This document shows, one piece after another, positions 32,247 through 39,525 of a DNA stretch of 64,000 bases. Under the pieces are notes generated by a model, which was not told where the DNA came from, made no database searches, and was given only the letters and a program-made list of their open reading frames with translations. This stretch comes from Paenibacillus pedocola (GTDB lineage: Bacteria; Bacillota; Bacilli; Paenibacillales; Paenibacillaceae): positions 2,604,001 to 2,668,000 of the forward strand of contig NZ_CP134223.1 in NCBI RefSeq assembly GCF_031599675.1. Direction: 5' to 3'. Within the stretch, counting starts at the first letter, position 1; the number at the start of each line of letters is the position of its first letter. The translations under genes and the position numbers were made by a program.

Positions 32247-33506
32247 ATGTTCAAGAAACTAATAGTGATATTCGTCGCCTTGTCGCTTGTTCTCACCGGA
32301 TGTTGGGATCGTCAGGAATTGAACGACCAGGCGATTATTCTGGGCTGGGGGATGGATCTCTTAGAGGATGGCCAATATCTGGCGACAGCCAATCTCGTGC
32401 TTCCGCTTGCCTCCAAAACGGGAGGGCAGCAAGGCGGGGAACAGGGGGGCCGTTCCGGCTTCATGACGGAGACTGCTTACGGCAAAAACAACAGGGATGC
32501 CGAACAGAATATGCAAAGAAAGCTATCGCGGGTGCTTTTCCCGGGGCACCGGCGGAATATCTTTATCGGGGAGAAGCTTGCGGAACACGGTGTTTTTTCG
32601 ATCCTGGACGAGTATGGCAGAAGTCCGATGGTACGCCCGAGAGCGAATATTTTTGTCGTCAGGAAGGCAACTGCGCAGGAGGCGATGAGCCTGGCATATC
32701 AATTGGAGACCAATCCGGCGATTGCCGTGCAGAAAATTCAGGAGAAGAGCGGGGCACCGATCAGCCGGTCACTGCTGGACTTTTTTATCTCGGCCAACGG
32801 GACCGGCTGTGGAATTATGCCTGCGCTCACCATCTTGCCGCCGGAAGTGAAGATTGACAAAAAGAGTAAAAATGACAGCCCGCCGCAAACGACTCTCGGG
32901 ATATACGGGGCTGCTGTTTTTAACGGTCAGCTGAAGCTGGCAGGGTACCTGAAATATGATGAATACTGGGTCAGACTATGGATTGCAAACAAGCTGGTAT
33001 TCCGGACTTTCACTACTATCATCAATGCTGTGGATGCGGATAAACCAGGCGGGGCGGTAGAGGATGCCCTCTCAGGAGCAACCAGTGGCAAAACGGTGAC
33101 TGTCAGTGTGGACAGCTTCAAGAGTGATATTACGCCCATATTCAGCGGAGCCCTGCCAAGGTTTCGAATCCTACTGGAAGGCAAGGGATACATTGAAGAG
33201 AATAACTCCCCGCTGAATCTCTCAAAGCCGGCAAATGTTAAGAAAGTAGAAGCCCGGATGAACCAATATCTTGAAGAGAAGATCAGAAGAGTCGTCACGA
33301 AAGTGCAAAAGGACTTCAAATGCGATATCTTTGGATTCGGAGATACGATTCACCACCGTCATCCTTACCGTTGGAAGAAGCTTGCTGCTGACTGGGAGAC
33401 GATATTTCCGGACATCGATCTGGACATCACCGTAAAGCTAAATCTGACCGGAACGGGGCTTACAGGAGAATCCCTACTCCCGACGAGAGAAGGCGGTGAA
33501 GAGTAG
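32247..33506 (+). CDS. Spore germination lipoprotein, Ger(x)C family
   Basis: 419 residues with a lipoprotein signal (LIVIFVALSLVLTGC, lipid Cys about 19) followed by the family signature CWDRQELND. The conserved body includes ILGWGMDLL, GHRRNIFIGEKLAEHG and the C-terminal domain with FGFGDTIHHRHPYRWKKL. It is the peripheral outer-face subunit of the receptor. It lies 24 bp after the A gene. A low-complexity Gly/Gln stretch (GGQQGGEQGGRSG) near residue 60 is a local oddity. Confidence 0.95.
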   Translation: MFKKLIVIFVALSLVLTGCWDRQELNDQAIILGWGMDLLEDGQYLATANLVLPLASKTGGQQGGEQGGRSGFMTETAYGKNNRDAEQNMQRKLSRVLFPGHRRNIFIGEKLAEHGVFSILDEYGRSPMVRPRANIFVVRKATAQEAMSLAYQLETNPAIAVQKIQEKSGAPISRSLLDFFISANGTGCGIMPALTILPPEVKIDKKSKNDSPPQTTLGIYGAAVFNGQLKLAGYLKYDEYWVRLWIANKLVFRTFTTIINAVDADKPGGAVEDALSGATSGKTVTVSVDSFKSDITPIFSGALPRFRILLEGKGYIEENNSPLNLSKPANVKKVEARMNQYLEEKIRRVVTKVQKDFKCDIFGFGDTIHHRHPYRWKKLAADWETIFPDIDLDITVKLNLTGTGLTGESLLPTREGGEE

Positions 33507-34601
33507 ATGAAGATCAACAACCGCCAGCTGTTCTGGATGATCTTGATGCTGGAGATCGGAATCAACCTGCTGATCACGATGACAGCGACGATTCAGAGTG
33601 CCAAGCAAGATTCATGGATCTCCTATATTCTGGCTGGGATCATGGGGCTGGTCATTACTTATGTTGCCGCCAAGCTCAGCTCTCGATATCCCCGGCAGAC
33701 CTTGATAGAGTATAGCGTGGCGATTCTGGGGAAATGGGCCGGCAAGCTGATTGTGATCCCGTTTTTCCTCCAGTGGTTCTGGGTGATGAGCCTGATTCTG
33801 CGTGATGAGTTCCTGTTCATCCGGTTGAGTGTCCTCTATAAGACACCTGCCTGGGTGATCATCGGAACGATGATTGGAGTGGTGTTCTATACAGTGTACC
33901 ATGGCGGGGTTGAAGCGATCGGCAGGGTCAGTGAGCTGTGGGGGCCTATCCTGATGGTTATTCTTGTACTCACCTTTGGCTTAACCGCCAATAATCTCAA
34001 CTGGTCGATGCTCCTGCCCGTATATGCTGATACCGGACCCTGGCCTATTGTGGAAGGAGCGCTTGCGCCGGTGTCACTGCTGGGCGAAGCCGTCCTGCTC
34101 ATGATGCTGTTCCCCTTCGTGGAGCATCCCGGCAAAGAAACACGAAAGGCGCTGCTGCTGGCTGTTGGCTTCTCCTCGGTACTTCTGCTTCTTGGTGTTC
34201 TGTGGGTCTTGATGACCTTCGGTCCTGAAGTAAGCGGGCGGCTGCAATTCCCTTTTTTTGAGATGGTTAAGCTTGTCTATCTGATGGAGTTTATTCAGAA
34301 TATGGATATTTTTGTGATGGCTATTTGGCTGGTTTCTATCTTCGTTAAGTTGTCCATCGTCATGTTCATTACCAGCTACGGAGTCGCACAATGGGCCGGA
34401 AAGACCCGCAGCTGGAAAAAAATTCTCTGGGGCGTAGCTCCGGTAACGTTCATCCTCACTATGCTGGTTATTACTTTAAATCCTCCGGCCGGACTGCTGC
34501 TCAAAAGTGTCTGGATCCGCTATGTGCTTCCGGTGAATATGGTGGCGATTCCGTTGTTCCTATTGGCAGTCTCTTCTATAAAGGCGAAAGTGAAACAATA
34601 A
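33507..34601 (+). CDS. Spore germination permease-like protein, GerB family
   Basis: 364 residues, beginning MKINNRQLFWMILMLEIGI and predicted to have about ten membrane segments, with the APC-superfamily fold of GerB/YndE proteins. This subunit binds the amino acid or sugar germinant in GerA-type receptors. Its ATG follows directly on the TAG of the C gene with no gap, so translation is coupled. AAGGCGGTGAAGAG in the end of the previous gene gives the ribosome site. Confidence 0.93.
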   Translation: MKINNRQLFWMILMLEIGINLLITMTATIQSAKQDSWISYILAGIMGLVITYVAAKLSSRYPRQTLIEYSVAILGKWAGKLIVIPFFLQWFWVMSLILRDEFLFIRLSVLYKTPAWVIIGTMIGVVFYTVYHGGVEAIGRVSELWGPILMVILVLTFGLTANNLNWSMLLPVYADTGPWPIVEGALAPVSLLGEAVLLMMLFPFVEHPGKETRKALLLAVGFSSVLLLLGVLWVLMTFGPEVSGRLQFPFFEMVKLVYLMEFIQNMDIFVMAIWLVSIFVKLSIVMFITSYGVAQWAGKTRSWKKILWGVAPVTFILTMLVITLNPPAGLLLKSVWIRYVLPVNMVAIPLFLLAVSSIKAKVKQ

Positions 34602-34688
34602 ATGATCTATGATTTAACAGCCCGTTAACATGCTTCATATGTTCGCGTGATATAACTGAAACAATTGGTTATAAGAGGAGAAGATTAG

Positions 34689-35960
34689 ATGAAGCTGAGC
34701 AAAGAGGAGAAATCATGGATTCTGTATGACTGTGGCAATTCAGCGTATTCGATGGCCGTAACTACGGCGCTGCTGCCGATTATATTTGGCATGTTCAGTA
34801 ATGTGGACAGCAGTATGGATTTGGGCTACTTTAATTCCATTGCCAGCATCATAGTGGCGGTTCTCAGCCCGATCTTAGGGACGATAGCGGATTATAAGGA
34901 CCGGAAGAAGCGCTTCTTTATTTTTTTCGCTGCGGTCGGTGTGCTGGCTACGGCTTCACTGGCTTTTATCTCACCGGATAGCGGGCAATGGCAGCTGCTG
35001 ATTGCTTTTTACATTCTGTCAGCGATCGGATTTGCCGGGTCCAATATCTTCTATGACTCCTTCCTGGTGGATATTACAAGTGATGAACAGATGGATAAGG
35101 TATCCACAAGAGGATTCGCGTTCGGATATATCTTCAGTGTCATTCCGTTCGGGATCAGCCTGCTGCTGATTTTTGTGATGGGGATGGACAAAGCCATTGG
35201 TTACCAGATCGGGTTCATGATTACCGCTCTCTGGTGGGGGCTCCTCACAGTGCCTATGATCAGGGATGTGAAGCAGAGATATTATATTGAGCCTGAACCT
35301 AAGCCGATTGCGAACAGCTTCAAAAGGCTGGCTGTCACTTTTATGAATATCCGCCAGCACAAAATCGTATTTGTGTTCCTGATCGCCTATTTCTTCTACA
35401 TTGACGGGGTGGATACCATCATTAAGATGGTGGTGCCGTATGCCACTTCCGTGCTGGGCACGGACGCCCTCGATACCTTTACGCTGCTGGGGATTCTGCT
35501 CATTATCCAGATTATCGCGTTTCCGTGCGCGATCCTCTATGGCAACCTGGCTAAAACCTACTCTGCCCGGAAGATGATCATTGCCGGGATCTTCACCTAC
35601 ATCATCTCCTGTATCGCGGCTTTCTTCATCACCTCTGTGTGGCATGTTTTTATTCTCGGTGCGCTGATCGGATCGGCTCAAGGCGGAATTCAGGCACTCA
35701 GCCGGTCGTATTTTGCCAAGATTATTCCGAAGGAGAATTCCAACGAATTCTTCGGGTTTTATAATATTTTTGGCAAATTTGCGGCCATTCTCGGTCCTGC
35801 AGTGATGTCACTGACTACGACGCTTACAGGCGAAGCCAGCTTTAGCATTTTAGCGATTATCCCGCTGTTTCTGATTGGCTTCTTCATCTTTATCACTTTA
35901 CCTAATGGGACCGACTATCGGATCGACGACGTTATGCGCACCAAAAGCCAGGACATTTAG
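34689..35960 (+). CDS. MFS transporter, UMF1/Atg22-like
   Basis: 423 residues with about 12 membrane segments. It opens EEKSWILYDCGNSAYSMAVT and has PILGTIADYKDRKKR (the loop 2-3 MFS motif), GSAQGGIQALSRSYFAKIIP and ENSNEFFGFYNIFGKFA, all typical of the UMF1 family. The bacterial members are of unknown substrate, although the yeast homologue Atg22 exports amino acids from the vacuole. It has AAGAGGAG before the ATG and appears monocistronic. Confidence 0.9.
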   Translation: MKLSKEEKSWILYDCGNSAYSMAVTTALLPIIFGMFSNVDSSMDLGYFNSIASIIVAVLSPILGTIADYKDRKKRFFIFFAAVGVLATASLAFISPDSGQWQLLIAFYILSAIGFAGSNIFYDSFLVDITSDEQMDKVSTRGFAFGYIFSVIPFGISLLLIFVMGMDKAIGYQIGFMITALWWGLLTVPMIRDVKQRYYIEPEPKPIANSFKRLAVTFMNIRQHKIVFVFLIAYFFYIDGVDTIIKMVVPYATSVLGTDALDTFTLLGILLIIQIIAFPCAILYGNLAKTYSARKMIIAGIFTYIISCIAAFFITSVWHVFILGALIGSAQGGIQALSRSYFAKIIPKENSNEFFGFYNIFGKFAAILGPAVMSLTTTLTGEASFSILAIIPLFLIGFFIFITLPNGTDYRIDDVMRTKSQDI

Positions 35961-35986
35961 CGTGTACTATCCCCTCTTTTGATCTA

Positions 35987-36010
35987 TACTATACCTATAC
36001 AGGTATAGTA
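35987..36010 (+). promoter_or_regulatory. CstR-type operator before cstR
   Basis: A perfect inverted repeat, TACTATACCT-ATAC-AGGTATAGTA, lies 22-45 bp upstream of the regulator's start and overlaps a possible -10 (TATACT, 35985-35990). The ATACC/GGTAT core is shared with a second site at 36449-36464. Confidence 0.75.
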
Positions 36011-36031
36011 ACTAAGAGGAGATGAACAGAT

Positions 36032-36301
36032 ATGGAATACAGTTATCCCGATGAAATCAAAACACGTTTACGGAGAATTGAAGGACAGATTCGCGGCGTG
36101 CTGCGGTTAATGGATGAAGGAAAGTCCTGCAAGGAGGTCGTTGCACAGCTGTCTGCTGTCCGGAACGCCTCTGATAGAGCGCTAGCTCAAATCGTTGCGG
36201 AGAACCTCCAGCATTGTATTCTGGAAGAACAAGCTAACGGTAACTATGATCCCGGTAAAATGGTCAAAGAGGCCGTGGAGCTGCTTGTTAAAAGCAGATA
36301 A
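36032..36301 (+). CDS. cstR: CsoR-family persulfide-responsive repressor, CstR type
   Basis: 89 residues, an all-helical CsoR/FrmR protein: RLRRIEGQIRGVLRLMDEG, SCKEVVAQLSAVRNA and ENLQHCILE. Copper-sensing CsoR uses Cys-His-Cys; here C33 and C62 are kept but the histidine four residues before the second Cys is N58. That Cys-Cys pattern and the ending EAVELLVKSR match CstR, which forms a disulfide or polysulfide bridge with reactive sulfur and leaves DNA. Two rhodanese genes downstream and two matching operators support a sulfide-stress role. RBS is AGAGGAGA. Confidence 0.88.
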   Translation: MEYSYPDEIKTRLRRIEGQIRGVLRLMDEGKSCKEVVAQLSAVRNASDRALAQIVAENLQHCILEEQANGNYDPGKMVKEAVELLVKSR

Positions 36302-36343
36302 AAACGGAAGCTCCACCCATTCGGGTAAGAGCTTAATCCTACG

Positions 36344-36372
36344 AAGAACCCTGATCCTCAGGGTTCTTTTTT
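36344..36372 (+). terminator. Terminator after cstR
   Basis: A perfect 11-bp stem (AAGAACCCTGA/TCAGGGTTCTT) with a 3-nt loop, then TTTT. It separates cstR from the rhodanese genes, which therefore have their own promoter. Confidence 0.9.
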
Positions 36373-36421
36373 CATTCTCATTCTTATGGCAGCAGTGTTC
36401 CCCCGGCGACACCAACGAACG

Positions 36422-36466
36422 TTGCTAAACTAACCACAACACGCTATAATACCCATAGGGGTATAC
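36422..36466 (+). promoter_or_regulatory. Rhodanese-operon promoter with CstR operator
   Basis: TTGCTA (36422-36427) and TATAAT (36445-36450) are 17 bp apart. The dyad ATACCC-ATAG-GGGTAT (36449-36464) starts inside the -10 and covers the start point, so a bound repressor would block polymerase. Its core and 4-bp centre match the operator before cstR. Confidence 0.75.
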
Positions 36467-36535
36467 GTAATATGCAATATACATCCTCTCATTGAAAAAC
36501 ATCATTCAAATAATAACCCAAAGGAGCGAGTATAT

Positions 36536-36853
36536 ATGGCATTTCGAATTCCGAAAGCAGTTACACCTCAAGCACTATCTGAACAAATGAAGCAAGGCGA
36601 GTCACTGAATCTATTGGATGTCCGGGAGCCAGTGGAGTGGGCGGAGGGACATATAGAAGGTGCCAGACATATTCCGCTAAGCCAGTTAATGGAACGGTAC
36701 GGAGAACTGGATCCTGCGCAGGAGGTTATCATTATGTGCCGTAGCGGAAGCCGCAGCGGTCTGGCATGTGAGCTTCTCCATGAAAAAGGATATAAAGTTG
36801 TGAATATGACGGGTGGGCTAAATGTATGGACCGGCAGACTGGTTCGGGATTGA
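36536..36853 (+). CDS. Rhodanese-like sulfurtransferase
   Basis: 105 residues, a single rhodanese domain: LLDVREPVEWAEGHIEGARH, then the active-site loop CRSGSR with Cys68 and GGLNVW near the end. It transfers sulfane sulfur through a Cys persulfide. Under the CstR-type promoter it probably helps dispose of persulfide or polysulfide. AAAGGAGCG lies before the ATG. Confidence 0.92.
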   Translation: MAFRIPKAVTPQALSEQMKQGESLNLLDVREPVEWAEGHIEGARHIPLSQLMERYGELDPAQEVIIMCRSGSRSGLACELLHEKGYKVVNMTGGLNVWTGRLVRD

Positions 36854-36884
36854 GGATATTGTTCCATATAGAAAGGATATCTAA

Positions 36885-37283
36885 ATGACAATCATGGCTT
36901 TGTTCAGTGGAATTCTTATCTTGTGGGTATGGATTCAGCTAATGCCCGTACGGGCACTTACCTATGTGGATCCTGAAGAATGGGATCTGTTAAGTGTACG
37001 TTGGTCAAACGCCAAAATACTCGATGTAAGAGATGCGAACGAATATTGGGAGGGGCATATTCCCGGATCGGTTAATATATCCGTTGGCCGGCTGCCTGTA
37101 GTGTGGAGGAATGATCTTTCCCCAGCGGATGAAGTGATCATTGTCTCGCGCAACTGGCTCCAAAGAGAGAAGGCGGCAAGGATTCTTGCAAGAAGGGGAT
37201 TTCATCGATTATATGCGGTTAAAGGCTGTTATTTGCCGTTGAAACGAGGGGGAGAGCTTTATGAGCGCAAATGCAGTTATTAG
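36885..37283 (+). CDS. Membrane-anchored rhodanese-like protein lacking the active cysteine
   Basis: 132 residues. An N-terminal membrane segment (MALFSGILILWVWIQLMPV) precedes one rhodanese domain (ILDVRDANEYWEGHIPGSVN). The active loop, CRSGSR in its neighbour, reads SRNWLQ, with Ser88 in place of the catalytic Cys. The only domain cysteines are late (KGCYLP and near the C terminus). It is likely non-catalytic or uses another thiol. It lies 31 bp after the active rhodanese in the same operon; AAAGGATA gives a modest ribosome site. Confidence 0.82.
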   Translation: MTIMALFSGILILWVWIQLMPVRALTYVDPEEWDLLSVRWSNAKILDVRDANEYWEGHIPGSVNISVGRLPVVWRNDLSPADEVIIVSRNWLQREKAARILARRGFHRLYAVKGCYLPLKRGGELYERKCSY

Positions 37284-37353
37284 TTTGGCCGTTCTTTTAT
37301 TGTTCATGAGACCAAAGCAAACGCTATGGCCAATAATAGAAATCTCTAGTTAA
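37261..37353 (+). CDS. Possible 30-residue membrane peptide or truncated rhodanese start
   Basis: ATG 37261 follows GGGGGAGAG and overlaps the end of the previous gene by 23 bp. The product (MSANAVISLAVLLLFMRPKQ plus 10 residues) is one hydrophobic segment. It resembles the N-terminal anchor of membrane rhodaneses, so it may be the stump of a third gene of this kind. Expression is unproven. Confidence 0.35.
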   Translation: MSANAVISLAVLLLFMRPKQTLWPIIEISS

Positions 37354-37365
37354 ATATCAGGATAA

Positions 37366-37401
37366 AAGTCAGATCACTTTGTTAGTGATTTGGCTTTTTT
37401 T
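37366..37401 (+). terminator. Terminator of the rhodanese operon
   Basis: A 13-bp stem with two G-T pairs (37366-37378 with 37384-37396), a 5-nt loop and a T-run. Confidence 0.85.
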
Positions 37402-37558
37402 GTTTTAGCTTTCACCGATGGCAGTGTAAGAGTTGTTAGTGGGTTAAATTGTAAAATAGAGTAAAAATATAGTAAGATTATCCCTATGTTATTAAATATA
37501 CAATCCTCTTCATTCTATCTATTTTATTATTTCTAAAAAAGAAAGGTTCGTTCAGAAA

Positions 37559-38650
37559 ATGAAAAAGAACAATGCAGCACAGCCATCATCATTACAGAGA
37601 ACGGGTAAGAAAAAATCGAAAAAACAAAGTAACCGGAAAAAGAAGATAGGGCTGTCTATCCTAGCTTTTATTCTCGTTGCAGGTATATCGTCCTTTGTGT
37701 TTCGTAAGGAATTATTAATGTTCGGTTTCGACCACGTTGTTGCCCCGACAGTGGAAGGTACTCTTGAAAATTCTTACGTTCCGCTCAAAGATAACAACGA
37801 TAAGATTACTGATGCTTCAACAAAACTCGATAAAAGTCCGCCATTCTCATTATTACTGCTTGGTACAGATCAGCGGCACAATGAGAATGGGCTGTCCGAT
37901 TCGATTATATATACTGTGGTCCGGCCAAAAAATAATAAAGTCCTGTTCGTTTCAATTCCCCGGGATTCCTATACTAAAATTGTTGGGGCAGAGAATGTAA
38001 AGGGAGCAAGAAACAATACGAAAATAAATGCTGCGCATTCGTACGGAGGAGCTCAAATGAGTGTGGATACAGTAGAGGAATTGCTGGATGCACCGATAGA
38101 CTACTACGCTACAATTAATTTTAACGGATTGGTGGAAGTAGTGGATGCGCTTGGAGGAGTGGAATTGCCGATTACGAAACTTATTGAGAATAAGAATCCG
38201 GCCCATGAGAAGCTTCGTGTTGAGCCTAACAAACCGATCTATTCAGGTAAAGAAGCCTTAATGTACGTACGATATCGTGAGGATTCGGACTTTAAGCGTA
38301 CAGAGAGACAGCGGATATTCCTTAAGGCGGTCTTAGAACGAATGAAAAATATAAGCAATATCGCTAATATAAATCAGATTATGGGGCTCGCCAGCGACAA
38401 TTTCAAAACCAATATGAGAGCTGATTTTATGCTGGATTTGGCGAAGAAGGTTATTTTTGAAAGCGGCACTCCGCTAATCACCAGCCACATGCTGCAGGGC
38501 ACCGATAAACGCACAGATCAATGGTATTATATTCTGGATGAGGAAGATGTGCGGGATACCCATGAATTGATCGAAGTATGGCTTGATCCGGACACGGCGG
38601 CAAGTGAACTGATATCAGAGGATAGTGATAATGCCCTTCAGAATAATTGA
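37559..38650 (+). CDS. LytR-CpsA-Psr (LCP) family cell-wall ligase
   Basis: 363 residues: a Lys-rich cytosolic tail, one membrane segment (about 30-47, IGLSILAFILVAGISSFVF) and an extracellular LCP domain (about 90-310). Key pieces are LLLGTDQR, DSIIYTVVRP, VSIPRDSYTKI, KINAAHSYGG, NFNGLVEVVDALGGVELPI and YVRYREDSDFKRTERQR, including the arginines that bind the polyprenyl pyrophosphate. LCP enzymes attach teichoic acid or other glycopolymers to peptidoglycan. It stands alone. The ribosome site (GAAAGG, 12 nt from ATG) is weak, but no better start exists. Confidence 0.93.
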   Translation: MKKNNAAQPSSLQRTGKKKSKKQSNRKKKIGLSILAFILVAGISSFVFRKELLMFGFDHVVAPTVEGTLENSYVPLKDNNDKITDASTKLDKSPPFSLLLLGTDQRHNENGLSDSIIYTVVRPKNNKVLFVSIPRDSYTKIVGAENVKGARNNTKINAAHSYGGAQMSVDTVEELLDAPIDYYATINFNGLVEVVDALGGVELPITKLIENKNPAHEKLRVEPNKPIYSGKEALMYVRYREDSDFKRTERQRIFLKAVLERMKNISNIANINQIMGLASDNFKTNMRADFMLDLAKKVIFESGTPLITSHMLQGTDKRTDQWYYILDEEDVRDTHELIEVWLDPDTAASELISEDSDNALQNN

Positions 38651-38682
38651 TCAAAGGGAGAATTTGAATTGTTTATACGGGG

Positions 38683-38808
38683 AATAATTATTTCAGTCAC
38701 GATCTAGGCATTCACCCAGTAGCTTTACATTCTCCTTCGGTGACGATATAATTATTTTAATTGTATACGGAGTGAATAGGAGGAGCCTGCCAACAGCGGG
38801 CTCTTTTT
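38683..38808 (+). promoter_or_regulatory. Structured leader ending in a terminator before the USP-Mrp operon
   Basis: A long hairpin (AATAATTAT 38683-38691 with ATAATTATT 38748-38756, then GTCAC with GTGAC) encloses a 39-nt apical region. It is followed by an intrinsic terminator (GAGCCTGC/GCGGGCTC, 38783-38803, then TTTTT). Only 44 bp remain before the next gene and I see no good promoter there, so the operon may be transcribed through this terminator. It could be a riboswitch or attenuator; it could also just be the LCP gene's 3' end. Confidence 0.4.
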
Positions 38809-38852
38809 GTGTATTTTTAATGGAAAAAATTTACTGATGCGGAGGCTTTGGG

Positions 38853-39485
38853 ATGGAAATGAACAATGAGAGCATCATGGTGTGTGTGCATTATGGTCCT
38901 CACGGGCAGCGGTTGATTCAAAGAGGAAGCCAGCTGGCCAGACTGCAGCATGCCCCTTTGACTGTACTTACTGTGGATTCAGCCGGTGACAATGAGTATA
39001 ACCGCGAGAAACAGCAATACCTTTCCGGTTGGGAGAATCAGACGAAGGAAGCCGGAGGACAATTTTTAAACCGCAAATGTAATGGAAGAAAAACGGTTGA
39101 GGTCATTGTGGAGACCGCCAGGGAAAAGAATATCACCCAGATTGTGATTGGGCAATCGAGTCAAACCCTCTGGCAGGAGATTACCCGTGGCAGCTTCATC
39201 AATGATTTGATGGAACAGCTCGGCCCTACCGATCTGCACATTGTGGCCGTTCAGCGGTATCCCGAGCTGCTGGAGCAGACGCATGAGCAGGGATTTACCG
39301 CTTATTTGGTCAAAGATGGCGGCCGTTACGTCCTCGCGGAAGAAGCTGCCGGAAGCAAACCGGTGAAGGGTGTGTTTTTCCGTGAGCTTGACACCGATTT
39401 TAATACCGGCCTGTTTAAAATCGTTGAAAACGGTGAGGCCCAGTACCTGAGAATTGTGCAAAATGAATGGGTTAAGCCGCGCTAA
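38853..39485 (+). CDS. Universal stress/KdpD-type sensor domain protein
   Basis: 210 residues. The N-terminal 130 form a USP fold: IMVCVHYGPHGQRLIQRGSQ, APLTVLTVD, and IVIGQSSQTLWQEITRGSFI, the last matching the USP part of KdpD potassium sensors (GxSxxxxWxxxxxGS). A short C-terminal domain of unknown type follows. It has no kinase. Placed 40 bp before the Mrp antiporter operon, it may sense cations or a nucleotide and modulate transport. GCGGAGG lies before the ATG. Confidence 0.8.
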   Translation: MEMNNESIMVCVHYGPHGQRLIQRGSQLARLQHAPLTVLTVDSAGDNEYNREKQQYLSGWENQTKEAGGQFLNRKCNGRKTVEVIVETAREKNITQIVIGQSSQTLWQEITRGSFINDLMEQLGPTDLHIVAVQRYPELLEQTHEQGFTAYLVKDGGRYVLAEEAAGSKPVKGVFFRELDTDFNTGLFKIVENGEAQYLRIVQNEWVKPR

Positions 39486-39525
39486 GGGGATATTATTCAA
39501 AATTTATAAAAGGGGGTGCTGATCC

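Noticed and set aside
36032..36301. Copper sensor CsoR
   Set aside because: The histidine ligand is replaced by Asn58 and no copper ATPase or chaperone gene is nearby. The rhodanese genes fit CstR.
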